Counted from the stretch's first letter, positions 6,594-13,984 are shown. The stretch: 16,843 nt of DNA from an archaeon (GCA_016550405.1 JABXGX010000309.1:1-16843), one strand, 5' to 3'. Translations and numbers: made by a program. The notes: generated from the sequence alone by a model not told the origin.

Positions 6594-6725
6594 ATGGTTC
6601 AAGTCCAAAGCATAGGCGAAAAGTATAGGTGTGAATGGTGTGGGAATGAAATCGAAGTTACAGCAGCAGGTGGCGGAGAGCTTCGATGTTGTGGATACCC
6701 CATGAAACGATTGGGACGATACTAG
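6594..6725 (+). CDS. Desulforedoxin (stand-alone desulfoferrodoxin N-terminal domain)
   Basis: 43 aa from ATG 6594. The sequence [13 protein letters not shown]4[12 protein letters not shown] is the desulforedoxin pattern, with cysteines C13, C16, C32 and C33 binding one iron as Fe(Cys)4, usually in a homodimer. It is inferred to be a small electron carrier. In larger desulfoferrodoxins this domain precedes a superoxide reductase domain, which is absent here. The frame is open back to ATG 6459 (88 aa), but those extra residues look nothing like the family. A GGGGA 7 nt before ATG 6594 and a TATA-like TTATAGAA near 6547 favour the short form. It lies between two ferritin-fold genes, which fits a role in supplying electrons to peroxide or superoxide detoxification. 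Confidence 0.8.
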   Translation: MVQVQSIGEKYRCEWCGNEIEVTAAGGGELRCCGYPMKRLGRY

Positions 6726-6782
6726 CTAATTATAAGTCACGTCATCTCATGCACAAACACCAAATTCCTTCTCAATTGATGG

Positions 6783-6788
6783 GAGGTA
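6783..6788 (+). promoter_or_regulatory. Strong Shine-Dalgarno for the DPSL gene
   Basis: The sequence GGAGGT within GGGAGGTATCTAA lies a few bases before ATG 6794 and fixes that start. The 68-bp gap after the desulforedoxin stop shows no clear TATA box, so the two genes may be cotranscribed. Confidence 0.6.
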
Positions 6789-6793
6789 TCTAA

Positions 6794-7294
6794 ATGGGAA
6801 CAAAAGGTCGTGAAATCGTACAGTATGACCTCAAAGAGTTAATCGAATTACTGAACAAAGCCCTTGCAGACGAGTGGTTTGCCTATTATCAATATTGGAT
6901 TGGAGCAAAAATCGTTGTCGGTCCGATGCGGGCGACTGCCGCTGGTGAACTCGAAGAACATGCCAATGAGGAACTCGAACATGCAGGAATGCTAGTGGAA
7001 CGTATTATTCAACTAGGTGGAACCCCTATTCTGAACCCCTCAGAGTGGCAGTCAAAAACCAATTGTGGATACGAAGCGCCTACAGATCCGTTTGTAGTTC
7101 CGATTCTGAAACAAAACATCAAAGGCGAACAATGTGCCATTGACACCTACACTGCAATCATTGAGAAAATCAAAGGCAAAGATCCGATAACAACTCACAT
7201 TATCTACAAGATCTTGGCCGATGAGGTTGAACACGAAGAAGATCTAGAAGCCGTTATGGATGACATTGAAGCAGCGAAGAAATTCTTCGATTAG
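6794..7294 (+). CDS. Dps-like ferritin-fold protein (DPSL type)
   Basis: 166 aa. The four-helix ferritin fold carries a bacterioferritin-type di-iron site: E27 (ADEWFAYYQYW), E60 and H63 (EELEHA), E112 (KGEQC), and E144 and H147 (ADEVEHEE). Two cysteines, C91 (TNCGYE) and C114 (GEQCAID), are spaced like the pair that marks archaeal Dps-like (DPSL) proteins, such as that of Sulfolobus, where they lie near the ferroxidase site. DPSL proteins form 12-mer cages and use H2O2 to oxidise Fe(II), which would protect DNA and remove peroxide together. C-terminal rubredoxin or heme motifs are absent, so this is not a rubrerythrin or classic bacterioferritin. It follows ferritin and desulforedoxin on the same strand and ends at a strong terminator. 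Confidence 0.88.
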   Translation: MGTKGREIVQYDLKELIELLNKALADEWFAYYQYWIGAKIVVGPMRATAAGELEEHANEELEHAGMLVERIIQLGGTPILNPSEWQSKTNCGYEAPTDPFVVPILKQNIKGEQCAIDTYTAIIEKIKGKDPITTHIIYKILADEVEHEEDLEAVMDDIEAAKKFFD

Positions 7295-7318
7295 CAATCA
7301 ATCGCCTTGAACTGGTAT

Positions 7319-7367
7319 TTGCGAACCGAAGGGATTCTTCCAGTTGGTTCGCAGTGCTTTTCTTTTT
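7319..7367 (+). terminator. Hairpin plus T-rich terminator after the DPSL gene
   Basis: GCGAACC (7321-7327) pairs with GGTTCGC (7346-7352), with a possible inner GAAG/CTTC stem (7328-7331 with 7337-7340). A T-rich tract (CTTTTCTTTTT) follows at about 7357-7367 and runs into the stop codon of the convergent transporter gene. It should end plus-strand transcription. Confidence 0.65.
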
Positions 7368-8292
7368 AGAATCCTAAGACAACTAACCATACTCCAATAA
7401 TTGAGAGAATGGTGCCAATGAGAATAAGGGGTGTGACTTTTTCTTTCAGGTAGATGATAGTGAATGGTAATGCAAAGAGAGGTGCTGTCGCGGCTATGAC
7501 AGAGGTCACGGCAGCTCCAGTGAAAAAAACCGCATTCACGTAAAGAATTGAACCAATGCCCATGCCAAAGAAAGCGGCGATAAGGACTAGTTTTGTTGCG
7601 CGTCTAGTTGGGAGCGACATGCCTCGTTTTCGAGCGAAAAGGAAAATGGGAAGCAGAAAAAGGGACCCGATTGTTATTCGTATTAGATTGGAATCGATTG
7701 GGTCAGCTCCAATCAATCCGATTTGCAGAATGACTGTTGCTGTTGACCAGCACAGGGCTGCACCGATTGCGAGGACAATGCCAAGTTTGTCCCAACTAGT
7801 TAGGGATTCTTTCACGTTTATCTGAATAGCATCAGAGTCTTGAATTGCCTGTTCTCGGGTGATAATACCGATTCCAAGTATTGCTAATATAACGCCTACT
7901 AAGCGGGTTAGAAGCAGTACCTCGTGTAAGAAGAAGATTGACAAGAAATAGGTAATAATGGGAAAGGTCATAGCGATTGGAAATGCTCGGGACACACCGA
8001 TGCGCGATTGGCTTGTTAAATATAGGAGGTCACCAATTCCGGCTCCGAAGATGACCGAAAGAGCCAGAAAGGGGATTGAAGCGAGAGGGACATTGAATCC
8101 CGTCAAAGGGAGCAAGAGTAAAACAACAAGGGTGATAACAGGTAAGGCTAACCACATCTTAAAGGCATTAATGGCGATCGGTTGGATGGCATTACTTTGA
8201 GATTTGTAGACCACATTTGACATACCAAAAAGGGCAGCACCCAGAATTCCCATGAAAACGCCACCAAGAAACAACGCAGGGGGGGTTACCAT
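7366..8292 (-). CDS. EamA/DMT-family membrane transporter
   Basis: 308 aa and strongly hydrophobic, with about ten predicted membrane helices in two tandem EamA repeats (roughly residues 14-145 and 165-307). The repeat signature is visible at each start: FGMSNVVYKSQ in the first half, and LCWSTATVILQIGL in the second. The C-terminus ends PLFALPFTIIYLKEKVTPLILIGTILSIIGVWLVV, typical of the family, which exports amino acids, nucleosides or other metabolites. The substrate cannot be told from sequence. ATG 8292 is the first start; an internal ATG at 8253 (MGILGAALFG) would also give a normal family protein, and the Shine-Dalgarno evidence does not separate them. It is divergent from the hemerythrin gene. 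Confidence 0.85.
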   Translation of the reverse strand: MVTPPALFLGGVFMGILGAALFGMSNVVYKSQSNAIQPIAINAFKMWLALPVITLVVLLLLPLTGFNVPLASIPFLALSVIFGAGIGDLLYLTSQSRIGVSRAFPIAMTFPIITYFLSIFFLHEVLLLTRLVGVILAILGIGIITREQAIQDSDAIQINVKESLTSWDKLGIVLAIGAALCWSTATVILQIGLIGADPIDSNLIRITIGSLFLLPIFLFARKRGMSLPTRRATKLVLIAAFFGMGIGSILYVNAVFFTGAAVTSVIAATAPLFALPFTIIYLKEKVTPLILIGTILSIIGVWLVVLGF

Positions 8293-8335
8293 TCCTTATC
8301 GCCAGTAATCATAGATTAGAACCTTCGGAATAAGC

Positions 8336-8348
8336 TTTTAGTCTAAAA
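8336..8348. promoter_or_regulatory. 13-bp AT-rich palindrome between divergent transporter and hemerythrin genes
   Basis: TTTTAG-T-CTAAAA is a perfect inverted repeat with one central base, 76 nt upstream of the hemerythrin ATG and 44 nt upstream of the transporter ATG. It could be an operator or part of a TATA region for one of them. It shares a TTAG-N-CTAA core with DtxR-type operators, but this is a short match. Confidence 0.3.
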
Positions 8349-8411
8349 ACATTGCAGAGAGGCAAGTTTTTTCAAGAGGATATGAACAAGGTGGGTACAC
8401 TTTGGAAGTGG

Positions 8412-8416
8412 AGGTA
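8412..8416 (+). promoter_or_regulatory. Shine-Dalgarno of the hemerythrin gene
   Basis: GGAGG, within AGTGGAGGTAG, lies about 7-8 nt upstream of ATG 8424 and supports that start codon. Confidence 0.55.
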
Positions 8417-8423
8417 GACTCCC

Positions 8424-8981
8424 ATGTACCCAATTGACACGTTGCTTGATGAACACAAATTGGTTGATAGAGTTTTTACTATTATAGAGAAAGTTCGTGA
8501 GAAGCTTGAAGATGAAGAAGAAATTCCTGCCCCTATTTTTTGGAAGATCGTTGAGTTTATTCGCGGTTACGCCGATGTAGTCCATCATTCAAAGGAGGAA
8601 GATATTCTCTTTGATACACTTCGTGAGCACGATACTGAATTACCTGAAGCAGTTGATCGAAATATTGCCGTGCTTATCGAAGAACACATTGAAGCATTGG
8701 ATCTTGCGAATGAAATGCATAAGGGTATTCGAGCTTATCAAAGGGGTTCATCTGAGGGACGTAAGAATATCCTAAAGGCTGTTAATGAGTATCTCGAGAT
8801 AATGCAACCTCACTTCAAGATGGAAGAGGATGACGTCTTTCCAGCTTTGGTGGAAGTGCTAAGTAAGGAAGAAAAGGACAAGATGAAAGCTGATTTCGAG
8901 CGTTTTGATGAGATTCTTGGCGGTAAAGACGTCCATAAACGGTATAGACAAATCGTAGAAGAATTGGAAGAAAAGTTATAG
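8424..8981 (+). CDS. Hemerythrin-domain (HHE) protein
   Basis: 185 aa, cytoplasmic, all-helical. The di-iron ligand pattern is visible along the helices: H11 (LLDEHKLVDR), the H-x3-E pair H55 and E59 (VVHHSKEED), H88 (EEHIEALD) and the H-x3-E pair H130 and E134 (QPHFKMEEDDVFP). This is the hemerythrin/HHE arrangement, which binds O2 or NO, or is involved in repair of iron centres. The C-terminal 45 residues form a charged helical tail (KEEKDKMKADFERFDEIL) that is not part of the core. A Shine-Dalgarno supports ATG 8424. Its place beside ferritin-type and peroxiredoxin genes suggests oxygen or NO handling. An O2 carrier, NO sensor or YtfE-like repair role cannot be separated by sequence. Confidence 0.9.
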   Translation: MYPIDTLLDEHKLVDRVFTIIEKVREKLEDEEEIPAPIFWKIVEFIRGYADVVHHSKEEDILFDTLREHDTELPEAVDRNIAVLIEEHIEALDLANEMHKGIRAYQRGSSEGRKNILKAVNEYLEIMQPHFKMEEDDVFPALVEVLSKEEKDKMKADFERFDEILGGKDVHKRYRQIVEELEEKL

Positions 8982-9038
8982 GCTCACCCTTGGAGATAGC
9001 ATATACAGGGGATTTCCTATTTCTAGCCCCTTGAGAGT

Positions 9039-9057
9039 GAAAAAGCAAATCTTTTTC
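9039..9057 (+). terminator. Possible terminator after the hemerythrin gene
   Basis: GAAAAAG (9039-9045) and CTTTTTC (9051-9057) form a 7-bp inverted repeat with a 5-nt loop; the 3' arm is itself a T-tract. A GGGG/CCCC repeat (about 9008-9030) lies just upstream. It sits 58 nt after the hemerythrin stop. Confidence 0.45.
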
Positions 9058-9108
9058 GACTTTACCACACGGTAGGTACAGAATTAGCCCTTCAACGAAG
9101 TGGTAGAT

Positions 9109-9720
9109 ATGACTCCATCTAATGAAGAAAAACGTTCAATCAATTGGGACAGGGTTTTCGGAGGAATTGCCTCAGTTACCTTCGGTTTACAACTTCTGGC
9201 ATGTCTGGTTCTTCTTGGGGCAGGCATTGTTTTTGTTTTGATGTTCGGTGGTATTTGGGAAATTCTTGTGGCAAACGAGGATATCTTCATCTTTATCCTC
9301 CTTTTGGGTGGTGGCTTTGCGTTTTTGCTATTTGTGTGGCTTCTTGGAGTGTTTCTTAGGTTTCACCGAAGTGTACGACGATTCATTGTAGGTCCCGGTG
9401 TCGGACGCATCGATGCAGATGATTCTGCAACTAAGACGGTTCTTACCCTCTTTGCGATTTCTACTCTCTTTGTCCTTGTTGCAGGAATTTATGGATACTA
9501 CCTGCTATTGAAATACATGCTACAGCCCTGGGGTGCAGCCTGGCTTGCATCAATGGGATTAACCGGAATTCTGTTCTATGAAATCGGTTTACTGATTGTG
9601 TTCATTGCCCTTGGAATAATCATCATTACGTTGATTATGCAAATCCTAACGTTAGCAATCAATCGGTACACTGGTCGTCTCGTCAGCTCAATCGATGAAT
9701 TAAGCGAGAAGTCTAATTAG
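9109..9720 (+). CDS. Four-helix integral membrane protein of unknown function
   Basis: 203 aa from ATG 9109; a GTG at 9100 is in frame and would add three residues. A short charged N-terminus (TPSNEEKRSINWDR) leads into two closely spaced hydrophobic helices (about residues 20-47 and 57-83). A basic loop follows (RFHRSVRRFIVGPGVGRIDADDS), then two more helices (about 107-133 and 142-188 with a break), and a polar tail (SSIDELSEKSN). The basic loop between helices 2 and 3 suggests it faces the cytoplasm. No catalytic or transport motif was recognised. Its neighbours, a hemerythrin and a methyltransferase, do not point to a role. The codon use resembles the surrounding genes. Confidence 0.7.
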   Translation: MTPSNEEKRSINWDRVFGGIASVTFGLQLLACLVLLGAGIVFVLMFGGIWEILVANEDIFIFILLLGGGFAFLLFVWLLGVFLRFHRSVRRFIVGPGVGRIDADDSATKTVLTLFAISTLFVLVAGIYGYYLLLKYMLQPWGAAWLASMGLTGILFYEIGLLIVFIALGIIIITLIMQILTLAINRYTGRLVSSIDELSEKSN

Positions 9721-9772
9721 CAAAATAATCCAGTCGTCACAGTCTAATACAGCTTGTATTACACAATGAATC

Positions 9773-10540
9773 ATGAATGAACACTTACGTAGTCAGTGGC
9801 AGGTAAATGCTGAAGCGTACTCTCAATTAATCCGTGGCAAAGGCACCCCGCATCACCGAAGTATTCTCAACCCGTGTGTGGAGAAATTAATGGGGACTGT
9901 TAAAGGTCGCCGAATTCTCGATGCTGGGTGTGGAGAAGGATACCTTGCCCGCTTTTATGCCCAAAAGGGTGCTAAGGTGGTGGGAGTAGATTTTTCTCAG
10001 GCTCTGATTGCCAAAAGTAAGACACTTTCCGCTGATCTTCCCATTCATTATGTCTTATCTGATCTTTGTGATTTGAGAGTTTTCAAAGCTGAAGAATTTG
10101 ACATTGTGCTGTGCAACCTTGTTCTTCTCAACCTCGAATGTTTAGATAAAAGCTTAAGTGAATTTCACCGTGTTCTTCGGCCTAATGGCTTTCTCGTCTT
10201 TTCTGTCGTTCATCCTGCTTTCAACATGTATGGTCCTGGTTACTGGAAACTAGGCAAAAAGAACCGTGAAACAGGTCGTAGAGAGGGACTGTTTTTCATA
10301 ACTGAGGATTATTTCGGCGAAAAGGAATACCGATCGCGGTGGAAGACCAGAACTGGCGAGGAATTCCCAAAAGCATTTAGTTTCTTCCATCGAACGATTG
10401 GAACCTATGTTAACGCCCTGCTTCGAATCGGCTTCCATCTAACTGCATTTGAAGAACCCCGCCCAATTACGGATGACCCATTTTTTACCCGTGAACAGCG
10501 CATCCCCTTTTTTCTAGTAATTCGAGCTCATAAAAGATAA
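9773..10540 (+). CDS. Class I SAM-dependent methyltransferase
   Basis: 255 aa, soluble. SAM-binding motif I is intact (RRILDAGCGEGYLARFY, about residues 46-62), followed by the acidic end of strand 2 (VVGVDFS, D73), a VLSDLCDL segment (about 94-101) and motif IV (FDIVLCNLVLLNL, 109-121). The HRVLRPNGFLVFSVVHPAF block (132-150) is typical of small-molecule methyltransferases of the Methyltransf_11/25 type. The C-terminal third (YWKLGKKNRETGRREGLFF ... ITDDPFFTREQRIPFFL) forms the substrate-side part, commonly seen in uncharacterised members. The substrate is unknown and nothing nearby suggests one. ATG 9773 is the first start. The gene converges on an unknown gene with a 22-nt gap. Confidence 0.85.
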   Translation: MNEHLRSQWQVNAEAYSQLIRGKGTPHHRSILNPCVEKLMGTVKGRRILDAGCGEGYLARFYAQKGAKVVGVDFSQALIAKSKTLSADLPIHYVLSDLCDLRVFKAEEFDIVLCNLVLLNLECLDKSLSEFHRVLRPNGFLVFSVVHPAFNMYGPGYWKLGKKNRETGRREGLFFITEDYFGEKEYRSRWKTRTGEEFPKAFSFFHRTIGTYVNALLRIGFHLTAFEEPRPITDDPFFTREQRIPFFLVIRAHKR

Positions 10541-10562
10541 ACGGGAATTACTTCAAGGATAA

Positions 10563-11096
10563 TTAGACTCCGTTTTGTCGAGGCAGTAATAAAGAAACTT
10601 CTTCAAAGGCTTCTGGGCGTTTGAGGAGACGTGAAATGAACCGAGTGAATAACTTTGGATCTTCTGCACATGCTGCAGTGAATCCCACTGGAGATAAACC
10701 TACTAGGGTAAATCGCTTGGCAGGAGTCAGAATAAATTCCATCTTTTCTGTAGCCAGTTCTGGTGCTTTATCTGGTTGAAGAGCGACCTCTTCAATGAGA
10801 AAGAGAGCGCCAGCAGAGAGCCCGCGAGGATGACTCTTTGTCAAGATGGCGAATAGCGGAACGCCGGGAGGAAGAATATGCTCCTGCGGCGTCCTCACCT
10901 CTTCAATTACCGTTTTAATGACCCACTGTTCATGGGAATGAATCAGTTCCAGTAATTGGCCCACAAAAGCATCACCGACGATTAAATTGCGCGGACCCAA
11001 AAGGGGTTCGATATTCTGGAAATCAAGGGCGACCCGAACATCCTGACCTTCTGCTTCTCCGCGGATTATCACAATCCAGACATCGGTTGCGTCCAC
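10563..11096 (-). CDS. Conserved-looking hypothetical protein
   Basis: 177 aa from GTG 11096, the only credible start; GGTGAT lies 5 nt upstream. I do not recognise the family. The N-terminus alternates strands and turns (DVWIVIIRGEAEGQDVRVALDF), then comes a helix-rich middle (GDAFVGQLLELIHSHEQWVIKTVIEEVRTP). A Pro/Gly stretch follows (ILPPGVPLFAIL), then a strand-rich part (GALFLIEEVAL, KMEFILTPAKRFTLVGLSPVGF) and a helical C-terminus. No signal peptide, membrane helix, nucleotide-binding loop or cysteine cluster is present; the single Cys is in TAACAEDP. A soluble alpha/beta protein is inferred. It is divergent from the alpha/beta hydrolase gene, with 107 bp between them that may be a shared promoter. 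Confidence 0.65.
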   Translation of the reverse strand: MDATDVWIVIIRGEAEGQDVRVALDFQNIEPLLGPRNLIVGDAFVGQLLELIHSHEQWVIKTVIEEVRTPQEHILPPGVPLFAILTKSHPRGLSAGALFLIEEVALQPDKAPELATEKMEFILTPAKRFTLVGLSPVGFTAACAEDPKLFTRFISRLLKRPEAFEEVSLLLPRQNGV

Positions 11097-11203
11097 AATA
11101 AATCACCAGCTTGCCTGCTGATTCTCGTGGGAAGAAAAAACTCTTTGGACAGGACCTCTGAAGAGCTAAGTAGCACCAGGTTCACTGTGTCGGTTAACGT
11201 GAG

Positions 11204-11995
11204 ATGCAAATGATTGAAACAAATGAAGCTATTGTGCAGCTGTATGAACACACAGAAGGGCAAGGCCCTCCTCTTGTTTTCATTCACGGTTGGGCTGCCT
11301 CCCATCGGTTCTGGAAGTACCAGATTCCCCTATTTGCTCAGAGTAACCTAGTAATCGCCTATGATTTACGGGGACACGGAGATTCCGAGAAACCAGCACA
11401 TGGATATTCTATCAGGGACCACATACAAGATCTTGAATCTATTCTAGCGACTCAGCAAATATCGAATCCTGTTTTGATTGGACATTCCTTGGGTGGAATG
11501 ATTGCCCTTCAAGCTACTTTGGATGAACTGGTGAACCCCCGAGGACTAGTCTTAGTTGGAACGAGCCCTCATCCAGTTGCCACTTTTAAACGCAACCTCG
11601 AGTTTAGTCTACTACAGTTTTTAATTCGTATATCCCGAAAAAGAGCAGCAAAGTTCACCGAAAAAGCCCTCTTTGCCCCTGATGTAAATCAGGAACTTGT
11701 CGAATGGGTGAATGCGGAATCGATGCGAACACCAACCTATGTTATCCTTGAAATCCTTCAACATGTTAAGGACTTCAATGTAGTTTCGCGGCTTTCAGAA
11801 ATCCAAGTCCCTGCCCTCATTATTACAGGTGAATATGAATCAGCGGTTGATCAACAGCTCCTCGATCGAATGGTGGAATTGATTCCTCAAGTAAGGTATG
11901 AGGTTATTTCAGGAGCAGGGCACAACTGTATGCTCGAAAACCACACCATATTCAATTCTATTGTAGAGTCGTTTTTACAGGAGCTGTATGAATAG
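11204..11995 (+). CDS. Alpha/beta hydrolase
   Basis: 263 aa, cytoplasmic. The oxyanion-hole block VFIHGWAASHRFW (25-37) and YDLRGHGDSEKP (53-64) precede the nucleophile elbow GHSLGG with S95. The catalytic His is H240 in SGAGHNCMLENH. The acid is probably E212 or D216 in ITGEYESAVD: the position where the family usually has Asp is a Glu here, a minor oddity. A cap region lies between about 125 and 195. The overall pattern matches esterase/haloperoxidase/MhpC-like enzymes acting on esters or C-C bonds; the substrate is unknown. ATG 11204 is used; ATG 11210 is an equally good start because the GTGAG before 11204 is better spaced for it. It ends 15 nt from the convergent solute-binding protein gene. 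Confidence 0.88.
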   Translation: MQMIETNEAIVQLYEHTEGQGPPLVFIHGWAASHRFWKYQIPLFAQSNLVIAYDLRGHGDSEKPAHGYSIRDHIQDLESILATQQISNPVLIGHSLGGMIALQATLDELVNPRGLVLVGTSPHPVATFKRNLEFSLLQFLIRISRKRAAKFTEKALFAPDVNQELVEWVNAESMRTPTYVILEILQHVKDFNVVSRLSEIQVPALIITGEYESAVDQQLLDRMVELIPQVRYEVISGAGHNCMLENHTIFNSIVESFLQELYE

Positions 11996-12010
11996 CCTTG
12001 CAGTCGGTGG

Positions 12011-13984
12011 TTATTTTGTGAAACCGTGCGGAGTTCTTCGAAGGAACCATATCGCCCCAATAAGGGTCAAGGCTACCACGAAAATCCCGCCACCAAGCCA
12101 GATGAGGAAGGAATAGTCGATAAAGACCGGTAATTCACGAGAGCCGGGAATGCCATAATGATAATCAGGGAAATAGCTAAGGTAAATTAGTCCAGGCTCC
12201 GGACGTTTATCGAACATAAAGGGTCCTGTACCAATGGGACGGGGATTATCGAAATACGCGGGTTGAAGAATACCTTCCCAGAGGTGTTGAGGTAGGATAA
12301 CGAACTCAGAGATGTCAAAAAGGGCAAAATAACCATTGAGTGGTGTTGTAATGGCGATTGTGACATTGTTGAGGACTTCAATGCTTGAAATAGGTATGTA
12401 CGGTTTGGGTCGAAGTAGAGGCCAAGGTCCAGGCAAGTCATTTGTATAATTATAGGTAAATGCTACATCGTCAGCTGTGAAAGGCTCTCCATCATGCAAG
12501 GAAGCATTATTTTGAAGATTGAATACCATTCGCAACTCATCCCCGACAGGTTCTATCGTCCAACTTTGTGCTAAATCCGGAACCGGTTCCCCTGTTATTG
12601 GATTCATCCGAACCAAACGGCTATAGATAGAATCCAAGATAAGCCAAGTATCTGGGAGGGTAGCAAGTATGGGATTCAGTGTTGCTGGCATATCATTAAG
12701 GCCAATATCCATAGACCCCCCAACATCGGTTATTGGATGCTTTTCAGGTTGGCCTGTTATCAATCGAGATTGCAATAGACTCCATTGGTTCGCAGCTCCA
12801 ACTCCAGGTTCATTAAACCATCGTTCGTAATGATCAGTTCGTTGTGCGGTATATTCATACCGTGTGCATAGAGGAATAAGGGGCTGATTTTGAGCGATTG
12901 CGACTTGGAGCTGCGATAAGACCGTCTGAAAATCGTCATAGTCAGTGGTTGTATTCATTGTTTCGATGAGAGTATCGACGGTTGCATTGTGGAAGTTCAT
13001 TATATTAGATGAGTAAAGAAGGGTTTCATCAGTTGGTGAATCAATTACAGGAATCGTATATGAGTAGAATAGATTTTGTAAAAATTCTGGAGCTCGATTA
13101 TAAATTTGCAATGGGATTAGGGCCATCTGGTATGCACGGTAGCCAATGTGGGTGTAAGCCCAGAGGGTTGCCTCAGAGACAGGATAAAGATTAATTTGAA
13201 AACCGAGGGCTTCTATAGTGGCTTGAATTGTCTGAGCCATTAAGGTAGTATTGGTAGCAATTTTTGAATGCTGAGTATATTTTGTAGCTAGTTCAGTAGG
13301 TGTATAGTATAAGCTCAATACAACTTCGGTTGCATTCGGTGCATCACGATAACCATCAAGGTTGAAATCAATAAAGCCTGCGGATTCGAGAACGTCTATA
13401 GCATACTGGATGTCACCATTCCGGTAATCCACTCCGAGATCTGGCTCATGCCAAGCGGGATAGGACGCCGGAATGATATGGTCAAGAGCAACGCCACTTT
13501 CTCCAAAAGCCGATTGGGCAATAGCATATTTATTTAGAGCAATTGCGACTGCCCGACGAAGACTTACATAATTGAAAGGGAACCCATTGAAGCCAGGAGG
13601 TCCTTCGATTTCTTGAACAAAGAAAGGATCAAAGTGTGTACTACAGGCAATTCCCCAGAATTGATTAACTTCCCATTCATTAAATTCGATATAATTGCGT
13701 TCATCAAGAGTAAGCGGAGCATTCCCAACATCAATTAAACCATCGACAAGAGCAGCCCACTGGGAGTCGGACCCATGATAAACCCCAAAAATTGCTTTGT
13801 TTATGTACGGTCCATTTTTTTCGAAAGTTTCCATAAACGGCTGTAAAGGCGCCGCAGAACTTGCTGAAGTTGAAAAACTACTCACAAGAAAGAGACTGAT
13901 AAGAACCGTGCATAACATCAGGGACACAATTGTGCGCAGGGTGCGGTTATTCGAGTTGAAGATGGAAGTGGCTTTCATGATCAT
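12011..13984 (-). CDS. Family-5 ABC solute-binding protein with halves in swapped order, membrane-anchored
   Basis: 657 aa from ATG 13984, chosen because AGGTG lies 9 nt upstream and a signal sequence follows (about 15-45); a TTG at 14074 would put 30 unrelated residues first. Residues 58-405 resemble the later part of SBP_bac_5 proteins (INKAIFGVYHGSD ... ALVDGLIDVG, YVSLRRAVAIALNKYAI, ESAGFIDFNLDGYRD, IPLCTRYEYTAQRTDHYE). Residues 422-610 then resemble the usual N-terminal part (GGSMDIGLNDMPATLNPIL, IYSRLVRMNPITGEPVPDLA, SLHDGEPFTADDVAFTY, ILPQHLWE, PIGTGPFMFD). The order is therefore reversed relative to the family. A C-terminal membrane helix (624-648) with RRTPHGFTK anchors it outside the cell. 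Oligopeptides or similar solutes are the expected cargo. No permease or ATPase gene is in the window. It is probably cotranscribed with the small upstream gene. Confidence 0.85.
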   Translation of the reverse strand: MIMKATSIFNSNNRTLRTIVSLMLCTVLISLFLVSSFSTSASSAAPLQPFMETFEKNGPYINKAIFGVYHGSDSQWAALVDGLIDVGNAPLTLDERNYIEFNEWEVNQFWGIACSTHFDPFFVQEIEGPPGFNGFPFNYVSLRRAVAIALNKYAIAQSAFGESGVALDHIIPASYPAWHEPDLGVDYRNGDIQYAIDVLESAGFIDFNLDGYRDAPNATEVVLSLYYTPTELATKYTQHSKIATNTTLMAQTIQATIEALGFQINLYPVSEATLWAYTHIGYRAYQMALIPLQIYNRAPEFLQNLFYSYTIPVIDSPTDETLLYSSNIMNFHNATVDTLIETMNTTTDYDDFQTVLSQLQVAIAQNQPLIPLCTRYEYTAQRTDHYERWFNEPGVGAANQWSLLQSRLITGQPEKHPITDVGGSMDIGLNDMPATLNPILATLPDTWLILDSIYSRLVRMNPITGEPVPDLAQSWTIEPVGDELRMVFNLQNNASLHDGEPFTADDVAFTYNYTNDLPGPWPLLRPKPYIPISSIEVLNNVTIAITTPLNGYFALFDISEFVILPQHLWEGILQPAYFDNPRPIGTGPFMFDKRPEPGLIYLSYFPDYHYGIPGSRELPVFIDYSFLIWLGGGIFVVALTLIGAIWFLRRTPHGFTK

